From Hydractinia symbiolongicarpus (taxonomy: Eukaryota; Cnidaria; Hydrozoa; Anthoathecata; Hydractiniidae): a stretch of DNA of 64,000 bases. The position numbers were made by a program, and so were the translations under genes. Every line of letters starts with the position of its first letter. The stretch's first letter is position 1. The notes under the pieces were generated by a model. The model was not told where the DNA came from and searched no databases. It worked only from the letters and a program-made list of their open reading frames with translations. Below are positions 1-9,469 of this stretch, piece after piece. Where the stretch lies: assembly GCF_029227915.1 (NCBI RefSeq), contig NC_079884.1:15252001-15316000 (forward strand), written 5' to 3'.

Positions 1-15
1 CGCTCATTTATTCTA

Positions 16-675
16 TCAGCAAATGCATTGTGATGTCAAAAAACGTGACGTTCTTCTCGTGGTGGTAGACGTCCACAGCATAAACTCAATACGGTCAGTA
101 GACCCCTTTAGGGGAAGGTATACGGGACTGTCAAAGGTCCAGGTCAGCATGTCTCCCCATGCATTCCATTCCTTGGTGGAAAGCAGGGCCAGAATTTTAG
201 ACTTTTTACCATCAAGCAAGCAGTCGTCTTCATCCAATTGTGGACAAATAACTCTTAATTTTTGGTATATGTCGGTCCTATATATGACATCATAATCACC
301 GTTCATAAAATACCAATTACTGGGGTCATAGGGTAGGCCTAGGAGCTGCAAGGGTCGATGAATCACCACCAAGTACCCCTCAGTGACACGGAGTCTGGAG
401 TACCCATTTTTCAGTACGAAAAGCTTGATCTTGTCCTCCGCCTGGCTGTTGACAATAGCTGTGATATCCTCGAGTTTGTACAGGCCATTCATAATATCAA
501 TCCTTGTAATCCTCTGGTCGGGTCCTACTTTACGTATAGTGATATCGTTGTTGCTATATAGGTTTAGCCATCCAGGCCTAACCGACATTGATTTTAGAGC
601 AATACGGGTGTCCTGGCCCACATAGTCTTCAAATATGATAGGTTTATCTATGTTGGTGATATAGAGTTGTTTCAT
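16..675 (-). CDS. Minor-capsid-like (putative penton) protein of Polinton 1
   Basis: Open frame of 219 residues starting at 675. It resembles the 186-aa protein at 15,846-16,406 of Polinton 2: both open with a short Y-I-T beta strand, contain alternating beta-like segments, and end with a strand pair around a TW(T)FDSPVYLPLKG-type region and a run toward a final hydrophobic strand. In Polintons a single jelly-roll penton protein accompanies the major capsid protein; the assignment here rests on size, predicted beta content and neighbourhood, not on a recognised motif. It is divergently paired with the membrane protein gene starting at 695, with only 19 bases between the start codons, implying a shared promoter. 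The last residues (TSTTTRRTSRF) look unlike the Polinton 2 homologue, so the C-terminus may be frameshifted. Confidence 0.5.
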   Translation of the reverse strand: MKQLYITNIDKPIIFEDYVGQDTRIALKSMSVRPGWLNLYSNNDITIRKVGPDQRITRIDIMNGLYKLEDITAIVNSQAEDKIKLFVLKNGYSRLRVTEGYLVVIHRPLQLLGLPYDPSNWYFMNGDYDVIYRTDIYQKLRVICPQLDEDDCLLDGKKSKILALLSTKEWNAWGDMLTWTFDSPVYLPLKGSTDRIEFMLWTSTTTRRTSRFLTSQCIC

Positions 676-694
676 ATCCTTTTGTTTTAATAAA

Positions 695-1817
695 ATGAAT
701 ATTTACCACTACAACCACTCTGCAAAGTATAAAAGTAACAGGGGTGAATGGCCACTTGGTGTAAGCAAGTTGGAACACCAGGACCTGTACGTGAGTACAG
801 ACTCCCATATTTCCGTGGTATTTCTGGAGTTTACCAAATACGCCATAAAGGTGCCAACAACCTATCTCAATGACCCTGTTAATGTGAACTGGAAAGGTCA
901 GGCGCTGGATTACTGAAATATTTAGGTCAATTTCGCTACCCATTGCGCAACTACCAACTAGGCATCTGTAGCAAACACATGACGGGTTCGGTACCCCTCA
1001 TCAACTCTATTTTTATTTCCATGTCTACTATCACATGCGTCGCATCCTGGCAAGAATGAAGGTCCCCATGTCGTATGATGATGGCTTCTCACAATATAAA
1101 AATCCATACTCGAGCTCTGGATATGCACAGGTATGCCGCGAATACGGTGTAGATCCCAATAGCCTGTACAAATTCAAGGCGGTCATGTCGTCGTTGACAC
1201 ATGGTGGATGGTGACCCCAAGTTGATGGGGACTGGGGCAAATTTATCTTGCCGACAAGCCACGGCCGAACATCAGAGAGTCTGACCAAGCCGAGTGAGAG
1301 TATCAGGGTTTATGTGGTCCTGTTACTGGGATCGCAAGCATGTGCCAAGGAATCCCTACTAGGAACCGGTGCCGATAATTATACAGCAAGGCAGATCCTG
1401 GTACAGAAATTCGAGGCTATGGTAGAGCGTCAAGAAAATGTAAGTCATGACATCACAGAGTTTCAGAAGGTACTGCAATATGCCCGGACTCCAGTGAACT
1501 CCGCTGTCATGCATCACGTGCACATGTTACCCTCCGATATGAACTTGCGTATAGGCAAAATTGTCGGGTACAATAATAATATTTTGATTGCACCGGCTAA
1601 CGCAATCATTGACATCCGACTTGACCTGAATAACAAGCCTATTGCAAGGCATACAGAGAGGGCTATCAAACCACCTCCTAGACATACCATCAGACATGTG
1701 GCAGATATCAAACTACCACCCAAGCATGACACGCATCCTATGTCTCCTATACTAATCATACTATACGGACCATACCATCTATACCTCCCAGACCTACAAC
1801 AAGGCAATAAATTGTAG
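695..1817 (+). pseudogene. Broken conserved Polinton membrane protein (homologue of 14,593-15,807)
   Basis: Two main pieces in different frames. Residues encoded from 695 to 916 match the N-terminus of the 404-aa Polinton 2 protein (Y.YNxxAKYKxN.G pattern). Those from about 1,248 to 1,817 match its second half, including a conserved MLPSDMNLRIGKIVGYNNN stretch against MIPSDMNLRIKTGVVGYNN. The middle, 917-1,247, is degraded with stops in every frame that should carry the gene. The histidine- and proline-rich tail before the C-terminal hydrophobic segment is also recognisable. Function of the family is unknown; a virion or membrane-associated role is inferred from the C-terminal transmembrane segment in the intact copy. 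It is convergent with the coiled-coil gene at 1,947-3,149. Confidence 0.7.
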
Positions 1818-1946
1818 GACAGAAGGGTGGGGGTGGCATCCCCATACGTTTTAGAGGGTCAAATCAGCATGAGGATACCAAGGCCTCAATAATCACCATA
1901 GGTAGGTATAATCCTTGCCTATATATGGCTACGAAAAAATAAGGGC

Positions 1947-3149
1947 TTATTTCACGTATAGTACGACAAGCCCGGCAGTTCCTGCAATTGCCATATACAG
2001 ATGTTTAGCTGCATATGTAACGTTGGTTGTCGCTACCCTCAGAAAGACCGATAATCCCGGGTAAGGCAGCACCTGCATTGCCTGCTAGATATTTAAGGAA
2101 GTTTCCGAGCCTCTCAAGTTGTTTCTCCACAAAGCCTTTTTCACTACCCGCTGTAGCACCTGCAGCACCTGCCGCGGTACCTCCCCCTCCTGTAACAGAG
2201 AGTACAATAGTGCTTATTAACAGCCCAATAGCAGAGACTATACTAGCTATGGTTATCCCCTGTTCTCTGAAGAGTATACGAAGCTTTTCCAGCAGAGTTG
2301 TGTTATCACCTGCAATTTTTAATAGCGTGTCCTTAATATGCCTCAACTGGAGGTATATGTCAGTGGATAGTATGCCATGTGCTTCCCCTATAGCCTTCCT
2401 TTTATCGTTCAGATCTTTAATCTCTTTCTTCGCCTTTTCTATCTCCTTTTCAAGATTAGCCTTCTGTCTTTCGTCCGCCCCGACCTTCTGCTTTTCAAGT
2501 TCTTTCACCCTGCCCTCTGCCATGTTAATCTCGCTGTCGTATAGGATCATCTTATTTTTCAGGCTTTTCAAGTTACCTCTTAACGTCTGAAGCTCGAGGT
2601 CAATTCCCCTTCTTTCACGTGGGGTAATACCACCTTCATCAGGTCCAACAAATTCATTCATCTCCTCCAACGATTTCATCTCAATATGTTCGGCCTCCTC
2701 CTTTTTTTCATTATACCTTTTAAGGAGGTTCTGGGCCCTAAATTTACCGCCTTTGTTGGGTGTAACATAGTCCACAAACCCAGGGCTTGCAGGCTATTAC
2801 TACCCAGGAGCCTTTGTATCTGACCCACGGTTTTTAGGCTACCATCTTAAATAGTAAGAACTATTTCCTTGAAGGTTTTTTTACCTTTCACTATCTCCTT
2901 TACAATAAGTACATTAGGCTGTAAGCCCAATTTTTCCGTAAGACGATCGTAAAGGCCATCGATCTTTGATTTTAATAACCTTTTCCTCTGCCCTGAAAGA
3001 TCTTGTTCTGTTGAAGCCCCCGATGTTCCGGGAAGTTTTGGCGTTCCAGGGAGTTTTGACGTAGTATCATCGAGCTTATCCGGATGGCCTCCATCGTTCT
3101 CCTCCTCATCATTATCAATGTCAGGCACAAATACTGGATTAGTCGGCAT
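1947..3149 (-). pseudogene. Broken coiled-coil membrane protein of Polinton 1 (homologue of 20,317-21,560)
   Basis: Start at 3,149 (MPTNPVFVPDIDNDEEEND), with an acidic N-terminus as in the Polinton 2 copy. The first frame ends near 2,850. A second piece (2,780-2,830) carries the GSLKTVGQIQRLLGSNSLQ stretch matching GGSLRSTGTIADLLGKKRL in Polinton 2. The long open frame 2,005-2,775 contains a charged coiled coil of about 110 residues, then LFREQGITIASIVSAIGLL, a transmembrane segment, a glycine/alanine-rich linker and a second hydrophobic stretch. The final transmembrane helix is in another frame and ends at the stop at 1,947. At least three frame breaks are therefore present. The family's job is not known; the coiled coil plus several membrane segments suggests a structural or membrane-remodelling virion protein. 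Confidence 0.7.
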
Positions 3150-3184
3150 TCTTTATTTAAAAGATTTCCCTATATATAATAAAT

Positions 3185-3376
3185 ATGAGTGCATTTAGAA
3201 CGACGACGCTAAACCCCTATGCAGAGATGAAGCAACTATTTGGTATCAAGGGCCGAAAACAAAGGGTTCAAATAAGTCACATACCTTCAATTATTAACCA
3301 GAACGAAGACCTGCATGTGGATATGCCTAATATGTCTGGGAATGATGTTATCTTTCCGGGATCCATCAAGCTTCTA
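3185..3376 (+). pseudogene. Major capsid protein gene of Polinton 1, N-terminal fragment
   Basis: ATG at 3,185, preceded by TATATATAATAA. The 64 residues parallel the start of the 439-aa capsid candidate at 16,468-17,787: a basic G-x-K-G patch, then I.Q(N).L.V..PN....DVI.PG(S/T).KL. The reading stops where a TA-flanked transposon (3,377-6,781) is inserted; the gene resumes at 6,784. This is direct evidence of transposon disruption of a viral structural gene. Family assignment follows the Polinton 2 homologue. Confidence 0.75.
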
Positions 3377-3798
3377 CAGTAGACGTCCGTTATTTCGAAT
3401 GCCACTTAATTCGAACTTTCGTTATTTCGAACAAATTGCCAAGTCCCTTGAGTTTGGTTTAATAAAGTCTTAAGGCCGTTTCACATTACAGAAATATATT
3501 GAATCCAATATATTGGAAATTATTGATAACTATTGAAAAATATTGCCTCAATTAATTGACATAATGTGAAACCAACTTTTGAGACACGTTCGAAAAAACA
3601 TTACGCAATCGCTTTCAATACTTGTCAAGACTTTTTAATTCAAACACGGTTTGAATTAAAAAATATTGCAAGGGAAATTCTTTTGTTGTGAGAAGACTCA
3701 ATTGTTCTCCGAACAATAGAAAAATCGAATTAGCAAAGTATTCGAAATTTGTCTGTCTGAAATAAACAGTAAATGAAACATACGATCGAAGATAAAAG

Positions 3799-4755
3799 AT
3801 GGAGCAAAATAACATTTATTATTTTGAAAGTCAGCCACACGATTTTGCTACGAATGATCAAATACTATTTCCTCAAGCTGCGACGCAACAGCAACATGCC
3901 GCACATGTCTTCACTCAGAGCTCACCAAAACCAACCTCGTCAATCTTGAGCCAAAACACACAAATATTCGGTCAGAGCGTGCCACAGCAACTTCAACCTT
4001 CACTCAGCCCCGTATTTCAAAATCCAGAAGATGAAACTTCTGCGAAACCTCAGAAGCGAGGAAGAAAAGGCTTGAAACATGAGAAAGTTTGGAGTAGTGG
4101 TGAAACTGAACATTTGATAAATTTGTGGTCACAACACGAAGTTCTATACAAAGTTAGTTGCCCAGGATATATGGACAAAAACAAAAAACAACTGGCACTT
4201 GTAGCGATTGCAGCCGAGCTAAATTGTAGCGAGAGTGAAGTACAAAAGAAGATGCACAGCATGAAGACTTATTATGGGACATTACGTCAGAATTATGAGG
4301 AATCGAAGAGGAAAAGTGGAAGCGGGAGAGCTGATTTGAAGAAGCCTAATTGGCCTTGGTATGCACTTATGGAATTTTTGAACGATAACTTGACTTCCAA
4401 GCGCACATATTCCAACATGAGACAAAACGAGGCTTTATCGGAGATTGACGATTTAGAGTCTCACGAATCTTTCTATGTGACCCCAAAATCGAAAAACAAC
4501 CGGAGTAAGGGGCAAAGTTCGTGTCAACAAGATCTGCTGTACGTCAAACAATCTGCGCTTATGGACAAAGCTTTGAATGTTTTGTCTAGTCCTAAGCCGA
4601 ACGCACAGCTTTCTGAAAAGTCAGCTGACGATCTGTTTGGAATGATGGTGTCAAAGTCTATGTCTTCCATTCCCGAGAGCGAAGATAAGGAGGAATTGAA
4701 GATAGAAATCCAATCACTTATTTTACAAACAAAACGAAGAATACAGCTTTTCTAG
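3799..4755 (+). CDS. MADF/Myb-like DNA-binding protein of the Harbinger
   Basis: A 318-aa open frame from ATG 3,799. The first ~85 residues are Gln/Pro/Ser-rich and disordered. Residues about 88-195 form a MADF/Myb-SANT-like domain: basic GRKG, then VWSSGETEHLINLWSQH, the YMDKNKKQLALVAIAAEL helix, CSESEVQKKMHSMKTYY and a terminal W.WY..M.FL motif. The C-terminal third is polar, with a final leucine-containing helix. In Harbingers this second protein is known to bind the transposon ends and bring the transposase to the nucleus. It is convergent with the transposase gene, with stops 50 bp apart. Single exon, no break seen. Confidence 0.8.
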   Translation: MEQNNIYYFESQPHDFATNDQILFPQAATQQQHAAHVFTQSSPKPTSSILSQNTQIFGQSVPQQLQPSLSPVFQNPEDETSAKPQKRGRKGLKHEKVWSSGETEHLINLWSQHEVLYKVSCPGYMDKNKKQLALVAIAAELNCSESEVQKKMHSMKTYYGTLRQNYEESKRKSGSGRADLKKPNWPWYALMEFLNDNLTSKRTYSNMRQNEALSEIDDLESHESFYVTPKSKNNRSKGQSSCQQDLLYVKQSALMDKALNVLSSPKPNAQLSEKSADDLFGMMVSKSMSSIPESEDKEELKIEIQSLILQTKRRIQLF

Positions 4756-4805
4756 AACCCTTAGATTCGTCATTGTTTGTATTTGTTGTTTTGGTGAATA
4801 AAGTT

Positions 4806-6156
4806 CTATTGTCCGTATACTTGATTCCATTGCCAATGCACCTGACCTATACCTTGAAAATAATCACTGAAAGAATTTCGAATATTTTCTGCGCGTGTGC
4901 TAAAGTTTCTTGATTTTGTTCCTTCCATCGGGGACAGACTTGATAGGTTGTTAAAAATATTATCTTTGATTTCCGGTCCCTCCGCGTTTGTATACGTTTG
5001 CATAGACATAGTACACAGCATATTATGTAGCGCACAAGTAGCTAACGTTACTTTTACAGCAGATTCGGGCAAAACATTTAATTTTGCAGTGAGGCAGCGA
5101 AACCGATTTACAAGTATTCCAAAAGCGTTTTCACTTGTTCTTCTTGCACGTGATAAACGATAGTTGAATATGCGCTTTGAGTCAGTAAGTCCTTTCTGTG
5201 CGTAAGGTTTCATGCAATACTCAGTTAAGGGAAAAGCATCATCAGCAACTAGAACGTATGGCAAGAGTGGCTGGTCACACTCAGGGTTAAGGAAGGAATC
5301 ATCAATTCCAGATATGTTTGGCAGTTTTCTCCTTTCTGGTAAATCTATGCTGTTTGTAGATAATCCTCTGAAAAATTCACACCGCCTGAAAACTCCACCA
5401 TCGCTCAGACGTCCCTGGCAGCCGATATCGACAAAAATAAATCGATAACGCGCATCAATGATACCTAGTAAAACTAAACTACAAAAACCTTTGTAGTTGT
5501 GGTATGTTGAACCGCTAAGCTTAGGATGGTACAGAGCAATATGTTTTCCATCCATTGCCCCAATGCAATTTGGAAATTGCCACATCGTTTCGAATTCAGA
5601 TGCAATTTCAAACCAGTCGTCTTTGTTTTCGGGGAACTTGAGGAAATCATCTTTTAGTGTATCATATAATGCTTGACAAACCTGAGGAATAAATGTGGCA
5701 ATGGTTGAAATACCAACAGAATAGTGATGATGTAAGCTAGTAAAATTCTCCCCAGTAGCGAGAAAGCGCAAAGTTATTGTTAGCTTCAACTCCGGCTCCA
5801 AAGGTTTCCGTAAATGCGTTGTCTTCTTCGTTAATTTACTTCTGACTTTCTCAAGTAAAAGCTAAACAAAAGGATTGTTTTAGATCAAACTCAGAATTAT
5901 TTCACATGAATATCAAGTTAAAAATTATATTCACCTCATATATGTCTGGGCTCATTCGCAGGTATTTGCGGAAACTCTCTTCGTCATACAAACGTAGTTC
6001 TTGCACTAAGTTATCGTAAACACCGATCGATTTTCGTTTTTTCATCCACTCCTTCACCCAAATTATACGCTTAACCTTAGGTTTGGAAAAGTTTGTCGGA
6101 AGTAAAGTTGTAGCAATAATAATCGCAGCAACCGCTTTTCTCTGTTCCTCAGTCAT
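4806..6156 (-). CDS. PIF/Harbinger transposase (HARBI1-like DDE nuclease), two exons
   Basis: Exon 1 runs from 6,156 to 5,935 (start MTEEQRKAVAA), with donor GT just below 5,935. Exon 2 runs from 5,861 to 4,806 with its acceptor AG at 5,862-5,863. Together they give 1,278 bases, 425 aa, with the frame kept. The DDE nuclease domain (DDE_Tnp_4 type) shows NCIGAMDGKHIAL (D about 178), LVADDAFPL (D about 281/282) and RRTSENAFGILVNRFR (E about 318), the three catalytic acidic residues in order. An N-terminal helix-turn-helix-like region precedes it. Length matches active Harbinger transposases. No stop or frameshift was found, so it could be functional. Confidence 0.82.
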
Positions 6157-6783
6157 TTTGAATTACAACAAAATTTAAATGGACATTTAAAGAGACATTT
6201 AAAGAGACAATTTGCAATAATTCGAAATATTTTCCAATATAATGAATTCAATAATTTTCAATTGATATCATTATTCATAAATATATTGCTGTCAATATTT
6301 TTCTATATATTGCTGTAATGTGAAACGGCCTTTATATTTTCAGCTGCTTAATTCGAACTTCGCTAATTCGAACATTTCGCTAATTCGACCAATTTTTATT
6401 CCGAAGGCTGCATTATTCTCGTTAATTCGAAATTTTGTGTATCGATAAATGAAATTTAACGGAAAAATAAAAAATGTTTTCATATTTATTCATTTTTATT
6501 GAATCAATGGTGGCAAAATTTCTTTCAATTTATCGATTAAATTGGCATTTCCAATAAAATGAAGTTTACAAGGAATTTGGAGGCCTTGCCCATCGCCAAG
6601 CAAACAACGTTAAAAGATTTTAATAAAAATTTGTACAAGTTGTAATAAAGTTATATTAGCATAAAAACCTTTCACGTTTATTAAAATTCTTGTTTTTTCT
6701 GAACTTCCGATAATTCGAACATTCGTTAATTCGAACAAATAATTTAGTCCCTTGCGTGTTCGAATTAACGGACGTCTACTGTA

Positions 6784-7814
6784 TTTGACCTGACGCTGAC
6801 GGGGACCAATACAAAGCTTAGTATCAGTGGTAAGCCTGGTGAATAATCTACGTATCACTTTGAACGGCAACGAAGTACAAAATATTAGCGACTACAATAT
6901 CCTAGCCTTATATAGAGACTTGTGGCTACCAAAATTTTATAGGGACAACAACCTTGTTTTAGAGGGTATCAATCCTATCGACTGGACTATCCGGGTCCTG
7001 CAGGTCAAGGCAACCGACCATGTCGGGACAGATGAGGAGAAGGCCACCGTGGCGGCCTACAGCAACACTTTCTGCATACCCCTAGGAAAAATGTTTGATC
7101 TGACAAGGGATTTACCCTTTTATGCAGCGGGTTTATACGACAGATTGCAATTCGTAATACATTTTGCAGGACATGCTGACGTCTTCAAGGATGCTGGGAC
7201 AGCAGCTTCGGGAAGTACGGCAGCCAAGCCAGCCGATGCCACCTATCGGATAAACAACATTGGGTTAGAACTTGACAAGCTCAGTAATAAAGGTCTCGCG
7301 AGCGCTATGATGTCCAGATATGCAAGATTGGCCCTGCTACGCGGAAGGATACTCCGTAACAAGGTGATAACCATGAAAACATCAGACAGTTCATACAACC
7401 TTCAAATTGACACACCCTCAAAATCGTTTAAGGGTGTCTTAACGAGACGTTTCATAACCCTAAGATTGAGAAGATATCGGTGACGATGGAGGGCGAACCC
7501 AATGAACTCTGCTCTCACGCAATGTTACCCAAAGATCACCTCGAACAAGTCGTGAAACTATTTGGTAGTCACGACTCCAGCGTGACCATCGGGCAATTTT
7601 TCAATGAAACGTATGCCCTGTTTGTAGACTTTTGGACGTCTCCCGATCATACCCTACATGGTAGTGGAAGACATCTACAACGTCTAAGTGATGGAATTAC
7701 TCCACATATCACTAAAAAGCAGACGGAACCGGAGATTTCATGGCTTACGTATATTTGCTCCAGGATGCGCAGCTGAATTTCCTGGACGGTAGGTTTCATT
7801 CCGTGGAGTATTAA
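6784..7814 (+). pseudogene. Major capsid protein gene of Polinton 1, remainder after the insertion
   Basis: Continues the capsid frame right after the TA at 6,782-6,783, beginning FDLTLTG. A frame break near 6,840 passes to the frame that runs on from 6,827 (NNLRITLNGNEVQNIS.. against KKLAIKFEATEILSIDDF). Another break lies near 7,450-7,480, and a last one near 7,745 restores the DAQLNF.DGRF C-terminus ending at the TAA 7,812-7,814. The HGSGR(H/R)...SDGIT signature matches HGTGRRIENASEGIT in Polinton 2 and is typical of this capsid family. The stop is followed at once by the ATG of the next small gene. Confidence 0.75.
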
Positions 7815-8036
7815 ATGACCACAAATTGTATTTGTCCTCAGGGACAAATACAAATCAACATGGGGGGAACAAAGAGATGCTCAAAATGTAAGCACTTTTT
7901 ATCTTTGAATAAGTTTAGAATCAAGGGGAATGGTCAAACTACAAAATGGTGCCTCGAATGCCTCGATGTTAGCAAGGCGTCAACGGATCGTAATAGGTGC
8001 CCGCATCAAAGGGTGAGCGGATCGCAGGCGTCATAA
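7815..8036 (+). CDS. Small cysteine-rich protein, Polinton 1
   Basis: A 73-aa frame whose ATG abuts the capsid stop. It contains CSKCKHFL...FRIKGNG...WCLECLD, two CxxC pairs that probably bind one zinc ion. A related FKIKGN..CIDCLD piece lies on the minus strand at about 11,110-11,180, so the motif occurs twice in this element. Downstream it overlaps the degraded coiled-coil gene. No function is assigned; small zinc-ribbon proteins of viruses often bind nucleic acid, but that is only an analogy. The C-terminus may be frameshifted. Confidence 0.45.
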   Translation: MTTNCICPQGQIQINMGGTKRCSKCKHFLSLNKFRIKGNGQTTKWCLECLDVSKASTDRNRCPHQRVSGSQAS

Positions 8037-8313
8037 AGAGGCTGTTGAAAAGCTCGATACAGCCCAGGCGGAGTGGATACGTAAGAGGCAGGCTAAATTG
8101 GACTGGTTCAACGAGGAACGGGAGAGGCAAATAAAATCAGGAAAAAGCCTGAGAGAATTAGACGATAGCAGATACCAATTTTATATCTCGGAAAAAAAAG
8201 CTCCATAATTGAAGGATTTCTACACCCCTTTAAAAACCCAACAAGATGGGGAATTGGCCTTCGTTGTTGGCTCATTGTCCCTGCTAGGCTTCGTAGCTTA
8301 CAAATTTTTGTAA
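7969..8313 (+). pseudogene. Broken coiled-coil/membrane protein (homologue of 19,835-20,260)
   Basis: In the frame of 8,020-8,205 it reads RRRHKEAVEKLDTAQAEW then a KRQAKLDWFNEER stretch, clearly parallel to KRHDLAIEQLQKAQVIWQ and KRQERVDFIN of the 141-aa Polinton 2 protein. A TGA near 8,017 and a TAA near 8,206 interrupt it. After the second stop the same frame continues LKDFYTPLKTQQDGELAFV, matching LSDFYTPGNGQHERELAFI, and ends in a hydrophobic helix at 8,313. The region 8,298-8,313 is a short palindrome overlapping the stop codon. Confidence 0.65.
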
Positions 8314-8344
8314 CAACGTGCGTTTTTTGACATATAAATAAAGG

Positions 8345-9350
8345 ATGTCAAAAGCATCACATATCGTTACAGAGGAGAAAGCCGAAAGGCTTAGTAATAT
8401 ATACTACACTCCGGAACATTAGTCGGTCGGACGGAAAGCCTTCAAATTACTCACGAATGAAAGTGTCTCTCTAAAAAGAAGGTAATTCATTGGCTATCCA
8501 GGCAACTGCTCTGGCTAAGACATATCAGGGGTCCAAAACGTATAGACCATTTCCATTTCACCATTACGACACCCAACGAAATGCATCAATTCAATCTACT
8601 GTACATGCCTCACAATAGGGTACATGGAAACACCTATAAATATATCCTGACGGGGATTGAGGTGGCTTCACGTTATAAGGTAGCAAGATCCCTAAGAACA
8701 AAGAAAACTAGCGAGGTCGCGGATATGATCAAAGATATCTATAAAGCAGGACCTTTACGATACCCCAAGATCTTTCAGTGCGACAATGGTTCCCAATTCA
8801 AGTCAAATGTGACGAAACTACTGGAGGATAAGAGTGTTGAGATCAAGCGGGCCACCACCAAGTACCATCATACGTTTACGGCCTTTGTAGAGTCCTACAA
8901 TAAAGTCCTTGCCGAGAGATTATTCAAACCTCAAGATGCCCAAGAGTTGGTCTCTGGCGAGCCTAGCACCATTTGGGTCAAACACCTGTATACCATCGTC
9001 AAAAGCCTTAATAATTCCAAGACCGCCATGATCAAAATGAAGCCTGGCAAGGACATCAAGCTTTAAGATGTCCCACTTGCAAAAAGCGAAGAATATCCCG
9101 AAGAGAAGCCTCTACTCGAGGATGGTCTCTACCCTATCTTCTACAGCCCGGGGAAGAGCACACTGACTCTAAAAGACGCGCTACCGACGCCTGGTGGAGT
9201 AAAATGATGTATAGGTTGGATAGGATCGTGACAGATAGTCGTATGCTATACTATTTCAAAGACGGTCCCGAAAGGAGTTCATCTTGGAAGAACTCATGCA
9301 AGTACCGGAGGATGTTGAAGTTCAGCGATATCATGTGAAGGAGTGGTGAT
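8345..9350 (+). pseudogene. Polinton integrase (DDE, rve type), inactivated
   Basis: Starts at ATG 8,345 behind TATAAATAAAGG. The N-terminal zinc-binding/helical part is interrupted by stops around 8,420-8,500. The catalytic core is open from 8,581 to 9,066 and aligns along its length with the Polinton 2 integrase. Two catalytic acids are kept (FQCDNGSQF and AFVESYNKVLAE), but the first aspartate, in the HQFDLLYMP motif, is asparagine here (HQFNLLYMP). That change alone should abolish strand transfer. The C-terminal domain after 9,066 has further stops but is recognisable (VPLAKSEEYPEEKPLLEDGLY). It is followed by a GC-rich hairpin at 9,371-9,391. Confidence 0.8.
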
Positions 9351-9370
9351 AGCGATCGATTTTTATCAAG

Positions 9371-9391
9371 GGGTGGGGTAGCACCCCACCC
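9371..9391. terminator. GC-rich hairpin between convergent integrase and KilA-like genes
   Basis: GGGTGGGGT-AGC-ACCCCACCC: a perfect 9-bp stem with a 3-base loop, placed at the 3' ends of two convergent genes. It is comparable in position to the hairpins of Polinton 2. The role as a transcript 3'-end signal is inferred. Confidence 0.45.
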
Positions 9392-9469
9392 ACTTTTGCG
9401 TACAATTTTCACTACCCGCAAGAGTAGAAAAAATCGTGTCTGAATGAAGGTGGACAGATCTGTCCACAC

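Larger units (their letters stand above)
3473..6331. mobile_element. PIF/Harbinger DNA transposon, structurally intact
   Basis: A 2,859-bp element with terminal inverted repeats starting AGGCCGTTTCACATTACAG at 3,473, mirrored at 6,331. It is flanked by TTA at 3,470-3,472 and 6,332-6,334, the 3-bp target duplication typical of Harbingers. Sub-terminal AATATATTG-like repeats follow each end. It carries the two genes expected of the superfamily, a MADF/Myb-type DNA-binding protein and a DDE transposase, both with open frames, so it may have been active recently. It sits inside another transposon that itself sits inside a Polinton. Confidence 0.85.
3377..6781. mobile_element. pogo/Tigger-like TA-flanked element (MITE) inserted in the capsid gene
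   Basis: The ends are inverted: CAGTAGACGTCCGTTA at the left and its complement TAACGGACGTCTACTG at the right, each flanked by TA (3,375-3,376 and 6,782-6,783), the target duplication of Tc1/mariner-pogo elements. Internal sequence is AT-rich with repeated ATTCGAAC motifs near both ends, as also seen in the elements at 32,753-33,193 and 39,035-39,541. Without the Harbinger inside it, it is about 540 bp and has no coding capacity, so it is non-autonomous. Confidence 0.75.

Noticed and set aside
695-1817. Adenovirus-type protease in Polinton 1
   Set aside because: No His-Asp/Glu-Cys arrangement; alignment to the 404-aa membrane protein explains it.
1827-1845. Hairpin GGGG...CCCC between convergent genes of Polinton 1
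   Set aside because: The stem is only four base pairs; too weak to list beside the Polinton 2 hairpins.
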